DNA of 64,000 nucleotides, taken from assembly GCF_016865235.1 (NCBI RefSeq), contig NZ_CP064030.1, forward strand, positions 1,054,001 to 1,118,000, in the 5' to 3' direction. The notes beneath the pieces are model-generated. The model did no database searches, had not been told where the DNA came from, and was given only the letters and a program-made list of their open reading frames with translations. Origin of the DNA: Dyella caseinilytica (lineage in GTDB: Bacteria > Pseudomonadota > Gammaproteobacteria > Xanthomonadales > Rhodanobacteraceae). Within the stretch, counting starts at the first letter, position 1; every line of letters starts with the position of its first letter. Position numbers and translations under genes: made by a program. Below are positions 27,868 through 37,033 of this stretch, in pieces.

Positions 27868-30000
27868 TTACCAGATCTTTACTTGCTTATCGCCGGAGCG
27901 GACCATCGGATCGGTCGGTTTGCACTGGAACGCTTCGGAGAAGGCCGTCATGTTCGACGGCGCACCGATGGCGCGCAGCGAGGCCGGTGCGTGCGGATCG
28001 GTGTTCAGACGCAGCAGCGCCTGCTTCTCACGCGTGTTGTTGCGCCACACACGCGCCCAGCTCAGGAAGTAGCGCTGGTCTTGGGTGTAGCCGTCGATCT
28101 TTTGCTGCGCTTCGTCCGGATTCTTCTTCAGTGCATTTTGCAGCGCGTCGTAGGCCACGTTGAGGCCACCCAGATCAGCGATGTTTTCGCCCAGGGTCAA
28201 CTGGCCGTTAACGTGCACGTCCGGCTTGTCCTTGAGCGGTGCATAGTTGTTGAACTGATCGACCAGCTTGGTGGTGCGTGCCTTGAATTGCGCCTTGTCT
28301 TGCGCGGTCCACCAATCGGCCTTGTTGCCGTCGCCGTCGAACTGGCTGCCCTGATCGTCGAAGCCGTGGCTGGATTCGTGACCGATCACCGCGCCAATGC
28401 CACCGTAGTTGATGGCATCGTCACCGTTGGCATAGAAGAACGGCGGCTGCAGGATCGCGGCCGGGAAGTTGATCGTGTTGGTGCTCGGGTCGTAGTAGGC
28501 ATTGACCGTCTGCGGGGTCATGCCCCATTCGGTGCGGTCCGTCGGCTTGCCGATGTGGCCGATATCCCAGTCGTAGTTGAACTTGGCCGCGGCCATCACG
28601 TCGCCGTAGTAATCACCTTGTTTGATATCAAGGCCGTCCCAGCTGCGCCAGTGATCGGGATAACCGATTTTGGGTAGGAACTTGTTCCACTTGTCGAGCG
28701 CTTTCTGCTTGGTGGCATCGCTCATCCAGTCCGAATTCTGGATGTGCTCCTTGAGCGCTTCACGCACGTTGGTGACCAGTTCTTCAGCGCGCTGCTTGGC
28801 TTCAGGTGTGAATTCCTTGGCGACATACAGTTGGCCAAGTGCCTCACCCATCGAGCTGTTGACGGTGTCCAGTACACGCTTCCACTGAGGCTTCTGTTCC
28901 GGCTGACCGGAGAGGGTCTTGCCGTAGAAATCGAAACGGTTGTCCTGGAAGGCGGTGCTGAGGAACGGCGAGGCATCGTCGATGGCATGGAAGCGCAGGT
29001 AGGCCTGCCACTGCGAAAGCGGTGCGGTGGTCAGCAGCTTGTCGAACTCGGCGAAGAACTTCGGCTGCGACAGCGAGAAGCCCTTGTCGATGGTCAGACC
29101 TTGTGCCGAGAAGAATTTTTCCCAGTTGAAATGCGGGGTGACCTTGTCAGCCTGCGCCACGCTCACGAAGTGGTATTCGTTGTCCAAGTCGCGCAATTGG
29201 GTGGGCGAGAGCGAGGACTTGGCGAGCGACGTTTCGAAGGCGAGCACGTCATCGGCCTGCTTCTTCGCATCGGCATCCGACACGCCGATGAGGGTCAGCG
29301 ACTTGGCGATGTACGTCTTATAAGCGTCGCGCAGATCCGCCTGCTTCGGATCGGTGTAGTAGTCAGGCGTGGGCAGACCCAGGCCGGACTGGTTGGCGAA
29401 GCCGATCTGGATCTTGGCGTCCTTGAAATCAGCACCAGAGCCGAAGTTGAACACCTGCTGGTCACCCTGGGCGAAGCTCTCGTCGATAAACGAGACCACG
29501 TCAGCCGGGCTCTTCAGCGCTGCGATCTTGTCCAGCTTGGGCTTGATCGGATCGAAGCCGGCCTTGTTGACGGCGTCCTGATCCATACCCGCCTGGAATA
29601 GCAAGCCGATCTTCTGTTCGATCGAGCCGGGCGCGGCTTGTGCGGCGTTCTTGGCGGCCGCATCGACGATATCGTGCTGCGTGTTCAGGCTTTGCTCGGC
29701 GAGCTGGTTGAAGGCGCCCCAGCTGGTGTGATCCGACGGAATCGGGTTCGCGCTGATCCACTTGGCATTGACGAAGCCGTTGAAGTCCTGGCAGGCATTG
29801 ATGCCGTTGTCCAGCTCGTTGACGTCGAAAATGCTGGCCGGTTTAGCGGCGCTGGCGGTGGTCGAAGCGCCAGCCGGTGCGCTGGCGGCGGGTGCCGGAG
29901 CCGGTGCTGGCGCGGCGGCCTGTTCCTGCTTGCCGCAGGCGGCCAGGGCAAAAGTGACGCTCGCGGCGAGCAACAACGGCTTCAAGTGCTTGTAGGTCAT
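27868..30000 (-). CDS. M13 family zinc endopeptidase (PepO/neprilysin-like lipoprotein)
   Basis: A 710-residue M13 peptidase. The ATG at 30000 opens a lipoprotein signal (LLLAASVTFALAAC, lipobox Cys about residue 22) with an Ala/Pro-rich linker to about 60. The zinc site is HESSH at 541-545 in AVIGHESSHGFDDQG, and the second motif is ENIADLGGL with Glu605 and Asp609. The family substrate-binding NAYYD segment lies before it. Such enzymes degrade oligopeptides in the periplasm, tethered to a membrane. It stands alone between the receptor's control region and a 463-bp divergent gap. Confidence 0.94.
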   Translation of the reverse strand: MTYKHLKPLLLAASVTFALAACGKQEQAAAPAPAPAPAASAPAGASTTASAAKPASIFDVNELDNGINACQDFNGFVNAKWISANPIPSDHTSWGAFNQLAEQSLNTQHDIVDAAAKNAAQAAPGSIEQKIGLLFQAGMDQDAVNKAGFDPIKPKLDKIAALKSPADVVSFIDESFAQGDQQVFNFGSGADFKDAKIQIGFANQSGLGLPTPDYYTDPKQADLRDAYKTYIAKSLTLIGVSDADAKKQADDVLAFETSLAKSSLSPTQLRDLDNEYHFVSVAQADKVTPHFNWEKFFSAQGLTIDKGFSLSQPKFFAEFDKLLTTAPLSQWQAYLRFHAIDDASPFLSTAFQDNRFDFYGKTLSGQPEQKPQWKRVLDTVNSSMGEALGQLYVAKEFTPEAKQRAEELVTNVREALKEHIQNSDWMSDATKQKALDKWNKFLPKIGYPDHWRSWDGLDIKQGDYYGDVMAAAKFNYDWDIGHIGKPTDRTEWGMTPQTVNAYYDPSTNTINFPAAILQPPFFYANGDDAINYGGIGAVIGHESSHGFDDQGSQFDGDGNKADWWTAQDKAQFKARTTKLVDQFNNYAPLKDKPDVHVNGQLTLGENIADLGGLNVAYDALQNALKKNPDEAQQKIDGYTQDQRYFLSWARVWRNNTREKQALLRLNTDPHAPASLRAIGAPSNMTAFSEAFQCKPTDPMVRSGDKQVKIW

Positions 30001-30463
30001 GAATATCCCTCTGGTGGTCAGTGAATCGCCCGCGGGCGGCTTCCGGTCATGCTGGCCGCGCGGATACGCCTGATGGCGGCCATGACCGCCCAAGCTAGGT
30101 CAAAGGTCATGGGCGCCACAGTGTCAAAGGTCAGGGGTGGGGTAGGCGGCCGGAGTGGCCGTTTGTGCGCCAGTGCCGACATTTTTGGCGAGGGCAGCGA
30201 CGGTCTTATGGCTGTTATGACGCCGCCATCCCTGCGGTTGGACAGAACGCCAAAGTCTGTTCAACACGAAAAGTGAGGCTGAGTCCCGGCGATGCATGCG
30301 GGTGCGTCCGGCTGTCCCGGAACCTTCATATCCAGATGGTTCAATTCGGAGCATGCCAAGGGCTGCGCCATCAGTGCGGCCCGTGGCCTGTCGTAAGGGG
30401 GAATCCGTAGAAATGGGTGCTGTACCAACCCTGTGTCGTCGTACCCACTCCAGGAGTTTTCAC
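30001..30463. promoter_or_regulatory. 463-bp divergent control region, M13 peptidase / phosphoesterase
   Basis: No credible gene lies here. The region must hold the promoters of both flanking genes. GTCAAAGGTCA occurs twice as an exact direct repeat (30099-30109 and 30123-30133), 24 bp apart from start to start, about 100-130 bp before the M13 start. The ribosome-binding site CAGGAG for the phosphoesterase is at 30451-30456. I found no convincing Pho box. Confidence 0.45.
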
Positions 30464-32206
30464 ATGTTCAGTCTTCGTATGTTCCGCAAGGCAATCTTGC
30501 CTGCGTCGATCGCCTTGATGGGATTCACGCTCGCCTATGCCCAGGTCGATCCAAGCTCGAATCAGAACGCCGATTTCTCTGCACATTCCCCGTGGCACGG
30601 CGGCGGCCGCTCACCACAAGATCAGCTTCCCACCGCGACGCCGATCAAGCATCTCGTCGTGATCTTCGATGAAAACCGTTCGTTCGATCATTACTTCGGC
30701 ACCTATCCGGTGGCGGCAAATCCTCCGGGCGAACCAGCGTTCAAGGCCAGGCCTTTCACGCCACAGGTCGACGGCCTCTCGCCGGCACTGTTGAACGACA
30801 ATCCGAACAAGCTCAACCCCATCAACGGCGTCAATGCGGTGAATCCTTTCCGCCTTGATCGCACGCAGGCCAACACTGAAGGTCAGAACCACAGCTACAC
30901 GCCGGAGCAGCTCGCGTACGACAACGGCGCCGCCGACCGTTTCCCCGCCTACACGGGTAACAACACGGTGACCACGACCGGCGCGTTCGGCACGCATGGT
31001 CTTGTGATGGGTTACTTCGATGGCAATACCGTCACCGCGATGTGGAACTATGCGCAGCACTTCGCGATGGACGACAACGCTTATACCGACACCTACGGTC
31101 CTTCGACACCAGGCGCGATTGCCGTGGTATCGGGCACCAACAATGGTGCCAAGGTTGTACTTGGCTCGGCTTCGACCATCCCTGACACCCAGGGCGGCCT
31201 GACTTTGATCGGCGACACCGATCCGGCCTATGACTCGTGCTCCTCGACCAGCAGCACGGTGTCGATGACGTCGAAGAACATCGGCGATCTGCTCAATGCC
31301 CACCACATCACCTGGGGCGGTTTCATGGGCGGCTTCGACCTGACGGCCGTGAACGAAAACGGCACCACCGGTTGCCAGCGCAGCACCTATTCGAGCGTGC
31401 TGGATGCCACCGAGACCGACTACACGCCGCACCACAACTGGTTCCAGTATTACGCCACCACCTCGAATCCGGCGCACACGCGTCCGACCTCGGTGGAAGA
31501 GATCGGCTATACCGACGACAAGGACAGCACGTCCACCCCGGTACATCATGAGTATGACGTGCAAGATTTCATCAAGGCCGTCAAGTCTGGCAATTTCCCG
31601 TCGGTGAGCTATATCAAGCCGCCCGCCGTGCATGATGCGCACCCGGGCAACTCCGATCCGTTGGACGAGCAGGAATTCGTGGTGAAGCTCATCAACTTCC
31701 TGCAGAAACAGCCCGATTGGGACAGCACTGCCGTCATCATCACTTATGACGACTCGGATGGCTGGTACGACCATCGCTATGCCTCGCCCACCACGTCGTC
31801 CTTCGACTCGACCACTACAGAAGGTTCGGTCACCGGCGCCGACCAGCTCAATGGTCCGGGCATCTGCAATGCGACGGGTGCCAAACAGGGCGTGGGCCTC
31901 AATGGTGGCACGGTCAACGGTCGCTGTGGCCCCGGCACGCGTACGCCATTCCTCGTGATCTCGCCGTATGCACGCGTCAACTATGTGGATGGCACGCAAA
32001 TCACGCAGGCTTCGGTAGTGCGCTTCATCGAGGACAACTGGCTGCATGGCGAGCGTATTGGCCAAGGTTCGGGCGATGCCACCACCGGCAGCATCATGGG
32101 TATGTTCGACTTCAACCGCCGCCGCTTCGATCTGGCGCAACCGTTGTTCCTCGATCCCAACCAGGGCACACCGATTAACGACTGGCGTGACCCCTGGCAT
32201 TCCTGA
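30464..32206 (+). CDS. Phosphoesterase family protein (phospholipase C / acid phosphatase-like), exported
   Basis: A 580-residue secreted phosphoesterase of the bacterial phospholipase C / AcpA family. CAGGAG precedes the ATG at 30464, and a signal peptide follows (FRKAILPASIALMGFTLAYA, cleavage near residue 26). The metal site begins at IKHLVVIFDENRSFDHYFG (Glu70, Asn71). Later metal-binding segments are AMDDNAYTDTYGPSTPGAIA and VIITYDDSDGWYDHR. Members release phosphate from phospholipids or other phosphoesters in the periplasm. A terminator follows at 32266, so the next gene probably has its own promoter. Confidence 0.92.
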   Translation: MFSLRMFRKAILPASIALMGFTLAYAQVDPSSNQNADFSAHSPWHGGGRSPQDQLPTATPIKHLVVIFDENRSFDHYFGTYPVAANPPGEPAFKARPFTPQVDGLSPALLNDNPNKLNPINGVNAVNPFRLDRTQANTEGQNHSYTPEQLAYDNGAADRFPAYTGNNTVTTTGAFGTHGLVMGYFDGNTVTAMWNYAQHFAMDDNAYTDTYGPSTPGAIAVVSGTNNGAKVVLGSASTIPDTQGGLTLIGDTDPAYDSCSSTSSTVSMTSKNIGDLLNAHHITWGGFMGGFDLTAVNENGTTGCQRSTYSSVLDATETDYTPHHNWFQYYATTSNPAHTRPTSVEEIGYTDDKDSTSTPVHHEYDVQDFIKAVKSGNFPSVSYIKPPAVHDAHPGNSDPLDEQEFVVKLINFLQKQPDWDSTAVIITYDDSDGWYDHRYASPTTSSFDSTTTEGSVTGADQLNGPGICNATGAKQGVGLNGGTVNGRCGPGTRTPFLVISPYARVNYVDGTQITQASVVRFIEDNWLHGERIGQGSGDATTGSIMGMFDFNRRRFDLAQPLFLDPNQGTPINDWRDPWHS

Positions 32207-32265
32207 TCGCAGGCTCGGCGCGGGATCATTGCCAGATCTCGGCCTAGCACACAGCGAATGAAGCC

Positions 32266-32305
32266 CATCCCTGCTCCGTGACATGTCGCGGAGCAGGGAT
32301 GTTTT
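32266..32305 (+). terminator. Rho-independent terminator after the phosphoesterase
   Basis: CATCCCTGCTCCG pairs perfectly with CGGAGCAGGGATG (13 bp) around a ten-base loop, followed by TTTT. It lies 60 bp after the stop. Confidence 0.88.
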
Positions 32306-32344
32306 CCGGGCCGCATCGCATTCCATCACGCTATTGCCTTGGAC

Positions 32345-33793
32345 ATGCCTTTGACTTCGGATACCCCGACATTACGCGCGCAAGCACGACATAAGCCGTT
32401 TCGGCTGTTCAAAATCCTGCTTGGCGTAGCTTGCGTATGCAGCTGCCTGACGAGCTACGCGTTTATCAACCAAGCCACGAAACTACAAAGCGATACGGCC
32501 GACAACAGTGGCATCAATCCGCATCCGGTCCATCTGAAATTGCCGCAGACGAATCCGCTGAGCGCGGTTGCGCAGCTCGGCAAATCCCTGTTCTTCGATC
32601 CGATGCTATCGGGTTCCGGACGGCAATCGTGTTCTTCTTGCCATAGCCCCGCATACGGCTACAACCCGCCTAACGCACTGACGGTGCAAGAGGGTGGAAA
32701 GGATCTACACCAGGCCGGCTATCGGCCGCCGCTCTCGCTTGCGTATCTGTATCGGCAGCCGCCTTTCAGCATTGGCCCCGATGCAGCCGATAACGACGTA
32801 GCGCCAGACCTCAATGCGATCGCTGCATCCGTACGCGGCGATTCGCGCGCGACCAAGCAAGCAGGCGTGGCGCCTGCCGCGCCAGCCATGGTGGCGCAAG
32901 GCGGCTTGTTCTGGGACGGTCGCGCCGATTCGCTGCAACGACAGGCGTATTTGCCGCTGCTCAATCCCGTGGAAATGGCCAACAGCAGCATCGATGACGT
33001 GGCACACAAACTGGTGAACAGCCGCTATCGCCAATCGTTCACCCTGTTGTTCGGACCTGGCATTGTCAACGATCCGCAGCAGCTGGTTTCCGAGGCTATG
33101 TTCGCCATCGGCCGCTTTCAGATCGAAGACCCGTCTTTTCATCCGTTCACCAGCAAGTACGACGCATGGTTGCAAGGGCACGCACGACTGACGGCCACCG
33201 AACTGCGCGGGTTGCGCGTTTTCAACGACCCGAAGAAAGGCAATTGTGCAGGCTGCCACCTCAGCCAGCCGAGCCGTGATGGCTTGCCTCCGCTGTTCAC
33301 CGACACGCAATACGAAGCATTGGGCGTACCTCGCAACACCGCGCTGGTGCTAAACCGGGATCCGCATTACTACGATCTCGGTATTTGCGGCCCGTTCCGC
33401 AAGGATCTCGCACACCAGACGCAATACTGCGGCATGTTCCTCACACCCACGCTGCGCAACGTAGACAGGCGCGCGGTGTTCTTTCACAACGGCGCCTACC
33501 ACACGCTGACGCAGGTAATGGATTTCTACAATTTGCGCAGCGTCGCGCCCGAAAAGATCTATCCGCACGATGCGAACGGCAAGCTGGAGCTATACAACGA
33601 TATACCAGCGGCTTATCAAGGCAACGTCGATATCACCGATGCACCCTTCGACCGTCACGTTGGCGATTCGCCGCCGCTCACCGCTGAAGATATCCAAGAC
33701 ATCATCACCTTCCTCCATACACTGGACGACGGTTACTCGTCCGCTTCCCTGCGGACAGAGCTCACGCCAGCACGCTCAAATTCATCGCGTTAG
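32345..33793 (+). CDS. Di-heme cytochrome c peroxidase / MauG-family protein
   Basis: A 482-residue protein with two c-type heme sites, CSSCH (96-100) and CAGCH (301-305), in the arrangement of the CcpA/MauG/MbnH superfamily. A membrane-anchor or signal segment lies at about residues 20-42 (KILLGVACVCSCLTSYAF). LGKSLFFDPMLSGSGRQSCS and FLTPTLRNVDRRAVFFHNGAY are family signatures. It probably reduces hydrogen peroxide in the periplasm or modifies a partner protein as MauG and MbnH do. The ATG at 32345 lacks a strong ribosome-binding site and a TTG lies six bases earlier. Confidence 0.92.
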   Translation: MPLTSDTPTLRAQARHKPFRLFKILLGVACVCSCLTSYAFINQATKLQSDTADNSGINPHPVHLKLPQTNPLSAVAQLGKSLFFDPMLSGSGRQSCSSCHSPAYGYNPPNALTVQEGGKDLHQAGYRPPLSLAYLYRQPPFSIGPDAADNDVAPDLNAIAASVRGDSRATKQAGVAPAAPAMVAQGGLFWDGRADSLQRQAYLPLLNPVEMANSSIDDVAHKLVNSRYRQSFTLLFGPGIVNDPQQLVSEAMFAIGRFQIEDPSFHPFTSKYDAWLQGHARLTATELRGLRVFNDPKKGNCAGCHLSQPSRDGLPPLFTDTQYEALGVPRNTALVLNRDPHYYDLGICGPFRKDLAHQTQYCGMFLTPTLRNVDRRAVFFHNGAYHTLTQVMDFYNLRSVAPEKIYPHDANGKLELYNDIPAAYQGNVDITDAPFDRHVGDSPPLTAEDIQDIITFLHTLDDGYSSASLRTELTPARSNSSR

Positions 33794-33850
33794 CAGGAGC
33801 GATGCCGTTGTACACCAGACGACGGTGGCCAAGACGAGCCAGCGTGCCGA

Positions 33851-33875
33851 CGCGAGCAACGGAATGTTGCTCGCG
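33851..33875 (-). terminator. Perfect 10-bp hairpin after M14 gene
   Basis: CGCGAGCAAC pairs exactly with GTTGCTCGCG over a five-base loop. It directly abuts the stop codon of the minus-strand M14 gene, between convergent genes. There is no T tract. Confidence 0.45.
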
Positions 33876-33876
33876 G

Positions 33877-35685
33877 TTACTTGGTGCCAAGGATGGCCAG
33901 CTGTGCTGCATTGAGGCGCAGCACAGGGTAAGCGCCAACGGCCTGTACGCTGTACCACGGGGAACGCTCGAAGAAGAACTCCAGTCGCGCGCGACTGTTC
34001 GCAGCAAAGGTCGGATCATCGTGTAGTTTCTGCTCGAATTCAGCCTTCAACTTGGGATCTTTCGCCATCATGTCGCGCGCCAGTTTCTCCAGCACGCGTG
34101 GTTCGCCATATTCCTTGGCCTCGAAGATCGCATTGAGATAACCCCAGTGCAGCAGGGAATCCGGTGCTTGAGGTTCGAGTAGTTCAATGGCGACATTGGC
34201 GGCGCGTTGGTTCAAGGGCACGATGACCGAGCCGGGCGGAAGCCTGACTTCGGTCGGCGCGGTATGCAGGCTGAAGGTGCGCAGCATCACATGCCCTTCA
34301 AAGGGTTCGCTGGCCCATTGCGGCTGATCGAGCTGATATGCCTCCGCCTCGACTTTCTTCATCGGATGGCCAATGCGCCGGTAAGCAATGCCGTGCGTAT
34401 CCAGCTTTTCGATGATGCTGGTCCATTCGCCTGGGATGACATAGGCGGCAGGCGGGGTGATCGACAGGTCGGGCAGCAGGCCGTTCCAGTTGTCGATGCG
34501 GTAGGTCTGCGGCTTGCTGGGATCGTATTGGATCCAGGTATCGTTGGAGATGTCGCTGTGGGTTTGCGTAAACGTATAACCCTTCAGTTCGAACGGCGCT
34601 GACGTGGGATCGAGCTTGAAGGTCAGCGGCACTTGCACGTTGGCGTTGCCTGCACGCGCGATCGTGTCAGCATCGGCCTTGCTGGTCGCAGCCAGCAGTG
34701 CCGATGGGTCGCGATTGATGTCGCCGAGCAACACAGCAAGAAGATCGTAGATGGCGTGCACGCGCACCGCGTATGACTTCAGCATATGCGTTTCGAGCAG
34801 TAACGCGGGACGGTTCTGCAAGGCGGCGTAGCCGGTGGAGAAGCGCGGGCCGGAACCAAAATTTTCGATGCCTTTGCGTGGATCGCGACCGTCCTTGAAT
34901 TCCAGATAGATTGAAGCCAGATGGCCGCGCTTTTCATACGCAGGCATGGTTTCGTCGACGATCGTTTTCCGCTGCCATCTCGCGATGGCAGGATCGAGCT
35001 TGTGCGGATCTTCGGTGTACCAGGTCAGGTCGTATTGGTAATCGGCGCCGTCGGTGGTGTGCACATCGATCAGGAAATCCGGCAGCCATGTCTGCCAGAG
35101 TTTCAGCCAGTCCTGCATTTCCGGTGCATCAGCCTTGATGTAGTCGCGGTTGAGATTGAGGTATTGCGACTGGCCGCGAAAGCCCATGCTTTCCGGACCG
35201 TTCTGGTTGATGCGGTTGTAGGGCGAGCTGTTCTCGTGCCCGTCTACGCTGAAAACGGGAATGTAGACCAGCACCAAGTGATCGAGCAGGTGCGGATATT
35301 TGCCGGTGACAGCGATATCGCGCAGCAGCATCAGACCCGCATCCTTGCCTTCGATTTCACCGGGATGGATGCCGGCTTGCAGCAGCACGATGGGCTTGTG
35401 TGCTGCACGCGCCGCGTCTGGCGTGAACGTGCCGTCGCTGCTGGCGATCACGACAGTCATCGGTCGGCCTTGCGGCGAGATGCCGAAGGTCTCCAGCTTG
35501 ATCTTGCCGGGTGCGGTCTGTTGCAGGCGTTGCAGATAAGCCAGCGTTTGTTCGTAGCTGGGCGTGGTGCGGAACTGCGAGGTTTCGGCGGGCGTGATCC
35601 AGTCGCTGTCGTGCGGGCCCGCGGCATGAGTGGTCATGGCGAACGCTCCGAGCAAGAGCGAAAGGAAAACGCGGCGGTAGCTCAT
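33877..35685 (-). CDS. M14 family zinc carboxypeptidase, exported
   Basis: A 602-residue metallopeptidase. Signal peptide MSYRRVFLSLLLGAFAMTTH with cleavage near residue 21. The zinc site starts with HPGE (107-110) in LLQAGIHPGEIEGKDAG, and the third ligand is in FLIDVHTTDGADYQYDLTW. LNLNRDYIKADAPEMQ fits the Arg-containing specificity segment. The C-terminal 280 residues form a beta-rich extension. It probably trims peptides in the periplasm. The start overlaps the stop of the DUF502 gene by 4 bp, so both are on one transcript. Confidence 0.92.
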   Translation of the reverse strand: MSYRRVFLSLLLGAFAMTTHAAGPHDSDWITPAETSQFRTTPSYEQTLAYLQRLQQTAPGKIKLETFGISPQGRPMTVVIASSDGTFTPDAARAAHKPIVLLQAGIHPGEIEGKDAGLMLLRDIAVTGKYPHLLDHLVLVYIPVFSVDGHENSSPYNRINQNGPESMGFRGQSQYLNLNRDYIKADAPEMQDWLKLWQTWLPDFLIDVHTTDGADYQYDLTWYTEDPHKLDPAIARWQRKTIVDETMPAYEKRGHLASIYLEFKDGRDPRKGIENFGSGPRFSTGYAALQNRPALLLETHMLKSYAVRVHAIYDLLAVLLGDINRDPSALLAATSKADADTIARAGNANVQVPLTFKLDPTSAPFELKGYTFTQTHSDISNDTWIQYDPSKPQTYRIDNWNGLLPDLSITPPAAYVIPGEWTSIIEKLDTHGIAYRRIGHPMKKVEAEAYQLDQPQWASEPFEGHVMLRTFSLHTAPTEVRLPPGSVIVPLNQRAANVAIELLEPQAPDSLLHWGYLNAIFEAKEYGEPRVLEKLARDMMAKDPKLKAEFEQKLHDDPTFAANSRARLEFFFERSPWYSVQAVGAYPVLRLNAAQLAILGTK

Positions 35686-36359
35686 GCACGATCCTCGGGT
35701 GGCGCGGCCCGCAAACTGGCCGGTGGAGCCGGCAAGGTATCAGGCGCGACCGCACCGCCGGAAATGATAAAAGCCATGGCCTGGTCCATCGTCCAGTCGG
35801 TAGGCGTCAGCTCTTCCACGGGTACTACTTCCAGATAGCCACCGGTCGGATTGGGCGTGGTCGGAATATAGACCGCTGCCATCTCGCGACCGGTACCTTC
35901 CTCGGTCATCACGCGCGTGACGAAACCCACCACTTTCATGCCCTTGCGCGGGAAGTCCACCAGCACAACGCGTTGCACCCCGCTGGGTTTGTTCTGCAGC
36001 ACGGCCATCAGTTTCTTGGTGCCGCCGTAAATGGTCTGCACCAGAGGAATACGTTGCAGCAAGGTATCGAAGGTATTGAGCAGGCGCTGGCCGATCACGC
36101 GGTTGGCAAGAAAACCGAGCAGATATAACGCAAGCAAGGTCAGCAGCAGCGCCAGCACATAGGTCGCCCAACTCTGGCTGAGCTGATTGGCCGTATGTGG
36201 TGCGACGAATCCCAGTGTGCCGAGCAGTGCCGTGACCAGTGGTGCGCCCAGTTCTGCGAGCAGGCCGACCACGAATTTGAAAACCAGCCAAGTGACCCAT
36301 AACGGCATGAAGGTCAGCAGGCCGGTGATGATGTAGCGTTTGAAGCGCAACCGCTGCAT
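35682..36359 (-). CDS. DUF502 membrane protein
   Basis: A 225-residue DUF502 protein. It has two N-terminal helices (about 8-30 and 60-85), a conserved LLQRIPLVQTIYGGTKKLM segment, and a soluble C-terminal half with VVLVDFPRKGMKVVGFVT and VYIPTTPNPTGGYLEVVP, all hallmarks of this widespread family. Its function is unknown; plant relatives (LCV/COV proteins) are tied to membrane traffic. The ATG at 36359 is the first that gives the conserved MQRLRFKRYIITGLLTFMPL start. It is coupled to the M14 peptidase. Confidence 0.9.
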   Translation of the reverse strand: MQRLRFKRYIITGLLTFMPLWVTWLVFKFVVGLLAELGAPLVTALLGTLGFVAPHTANQLSQSWATYVLALLLTLLALYLLGFLANRVIGQRLLNTFDTLLQRIPLVQTIYGGTKKLMAVLQNKPSGVQRVVLVDFPRKGMKVVGFVTRVMTEEGTGREMAAVYIPTTPNPTGGYLEVVPVEELTPTDWTMDQAMAFIISGGAVAPDTLPAPPASLRAAPPEDRA

Positions 36360-36478
36360 AGGAAGGTTTTTCGAGTGGGGAGTGGGGAGGGCCCATTGTA
36401 GGGGAGAGCCCTTCACTGCCGCTTGCCGTCACTTCCCGAATAACCGTGGTGCGCGAAGCATAGGAGCATCCGAAGATG

Positions 36479-36973
36479 CTAGGACGCTTGCGATGAAGCC
36501 ACCGGGGTGGCCGCCAAATCGGGGCGTTCGCGTGGCTTGAGTCGAACGTAAATCTGTTTGCGCACGATGGCGATCACCTCGCCAGCCGCCGTTTTTATCT
36601 GCACTTCGAACCACCGCAGCACTTTCTCGCCGTCTGCCGCTGCGGTGCGCAGCTCATCCAGTACGCCGGATTCCAGTTTGAAATGGGCATACACATCGGT
36701 ACGACCGGGAGCGACGAAATCGATCGCGCCAGCTTTGTCCCACACGTAATGGTCTTTGCCCAGGTGATGCAGGATCAGCAGCATCCAGAACGGATCGGTC
36801 ATGGCGAACAGATTGCCGCCAAACTGGGCCCGCACGTAATTGCGATTCCATGGGCGCAAGCGCAGCACGACGCGCGCCTCGGTGTAGTCCTCGTCCAGGC
36901 TCAGCACGCGAATGCTGTTGCACAGGAACGGTGGCCACACGTTCAGCAGGCGACGGAAGAGGGAGGCGCGCAT
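36479..36973 (-). CDS. DUF4442 hot-dog-fold (thioesterase-like) protein
   Basis: A 164-residue DUF4442 protein. The family starts as here with a short basic helix, PPFLCNSIRVLSLDEDYTEARVV split over two strands, then RNYVRAQFGGNLFAMTDPFWMLLI, the central hot-dog helix with its conserved GG and Asp. DUF4442 proteins are thought to be acyl-CoA thioesterase relatives, but no substrate is known. It stands alone, 61 bp before the thioredoxin-like gene's end and on the same strand. Confidence 0.87.
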   Translation of the reverse strand: MRASLFRRLLNVWPPFLCNSIRVLSLDEDYTEARVVLRLRPWNRNYVRAQFGGNLFAMTDPFWMLLILHHLGKDHYVWDKAGAIDFVAPGRTDVYAHFKLESGVLDELRTAAADGEKVLRWFEVQIKTAAGEVIAIVRKQIYVRLKPRERPDLAATPVASSQAS

Positions 36974-37033
36974 GAAGGTAGTGCTCCGGAGAGGAGCACC
37001 TAGCGTACCATACTCATGCGTATGGTTTGTCGG

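Noticed and set aside
30001..30463. Pho box upstream of the phosphoesterase
   Set aside because: I searched for tandem CTGTCAT-like words and found none good enough, despite the phosphatase-like product.
30611..32329. 572-codon minus-strand frame opposite the phosphoesterase
   Set aside because: Low-complexity Arg/Val/Gly-rich translation, antisense to a gene with clear motifs.
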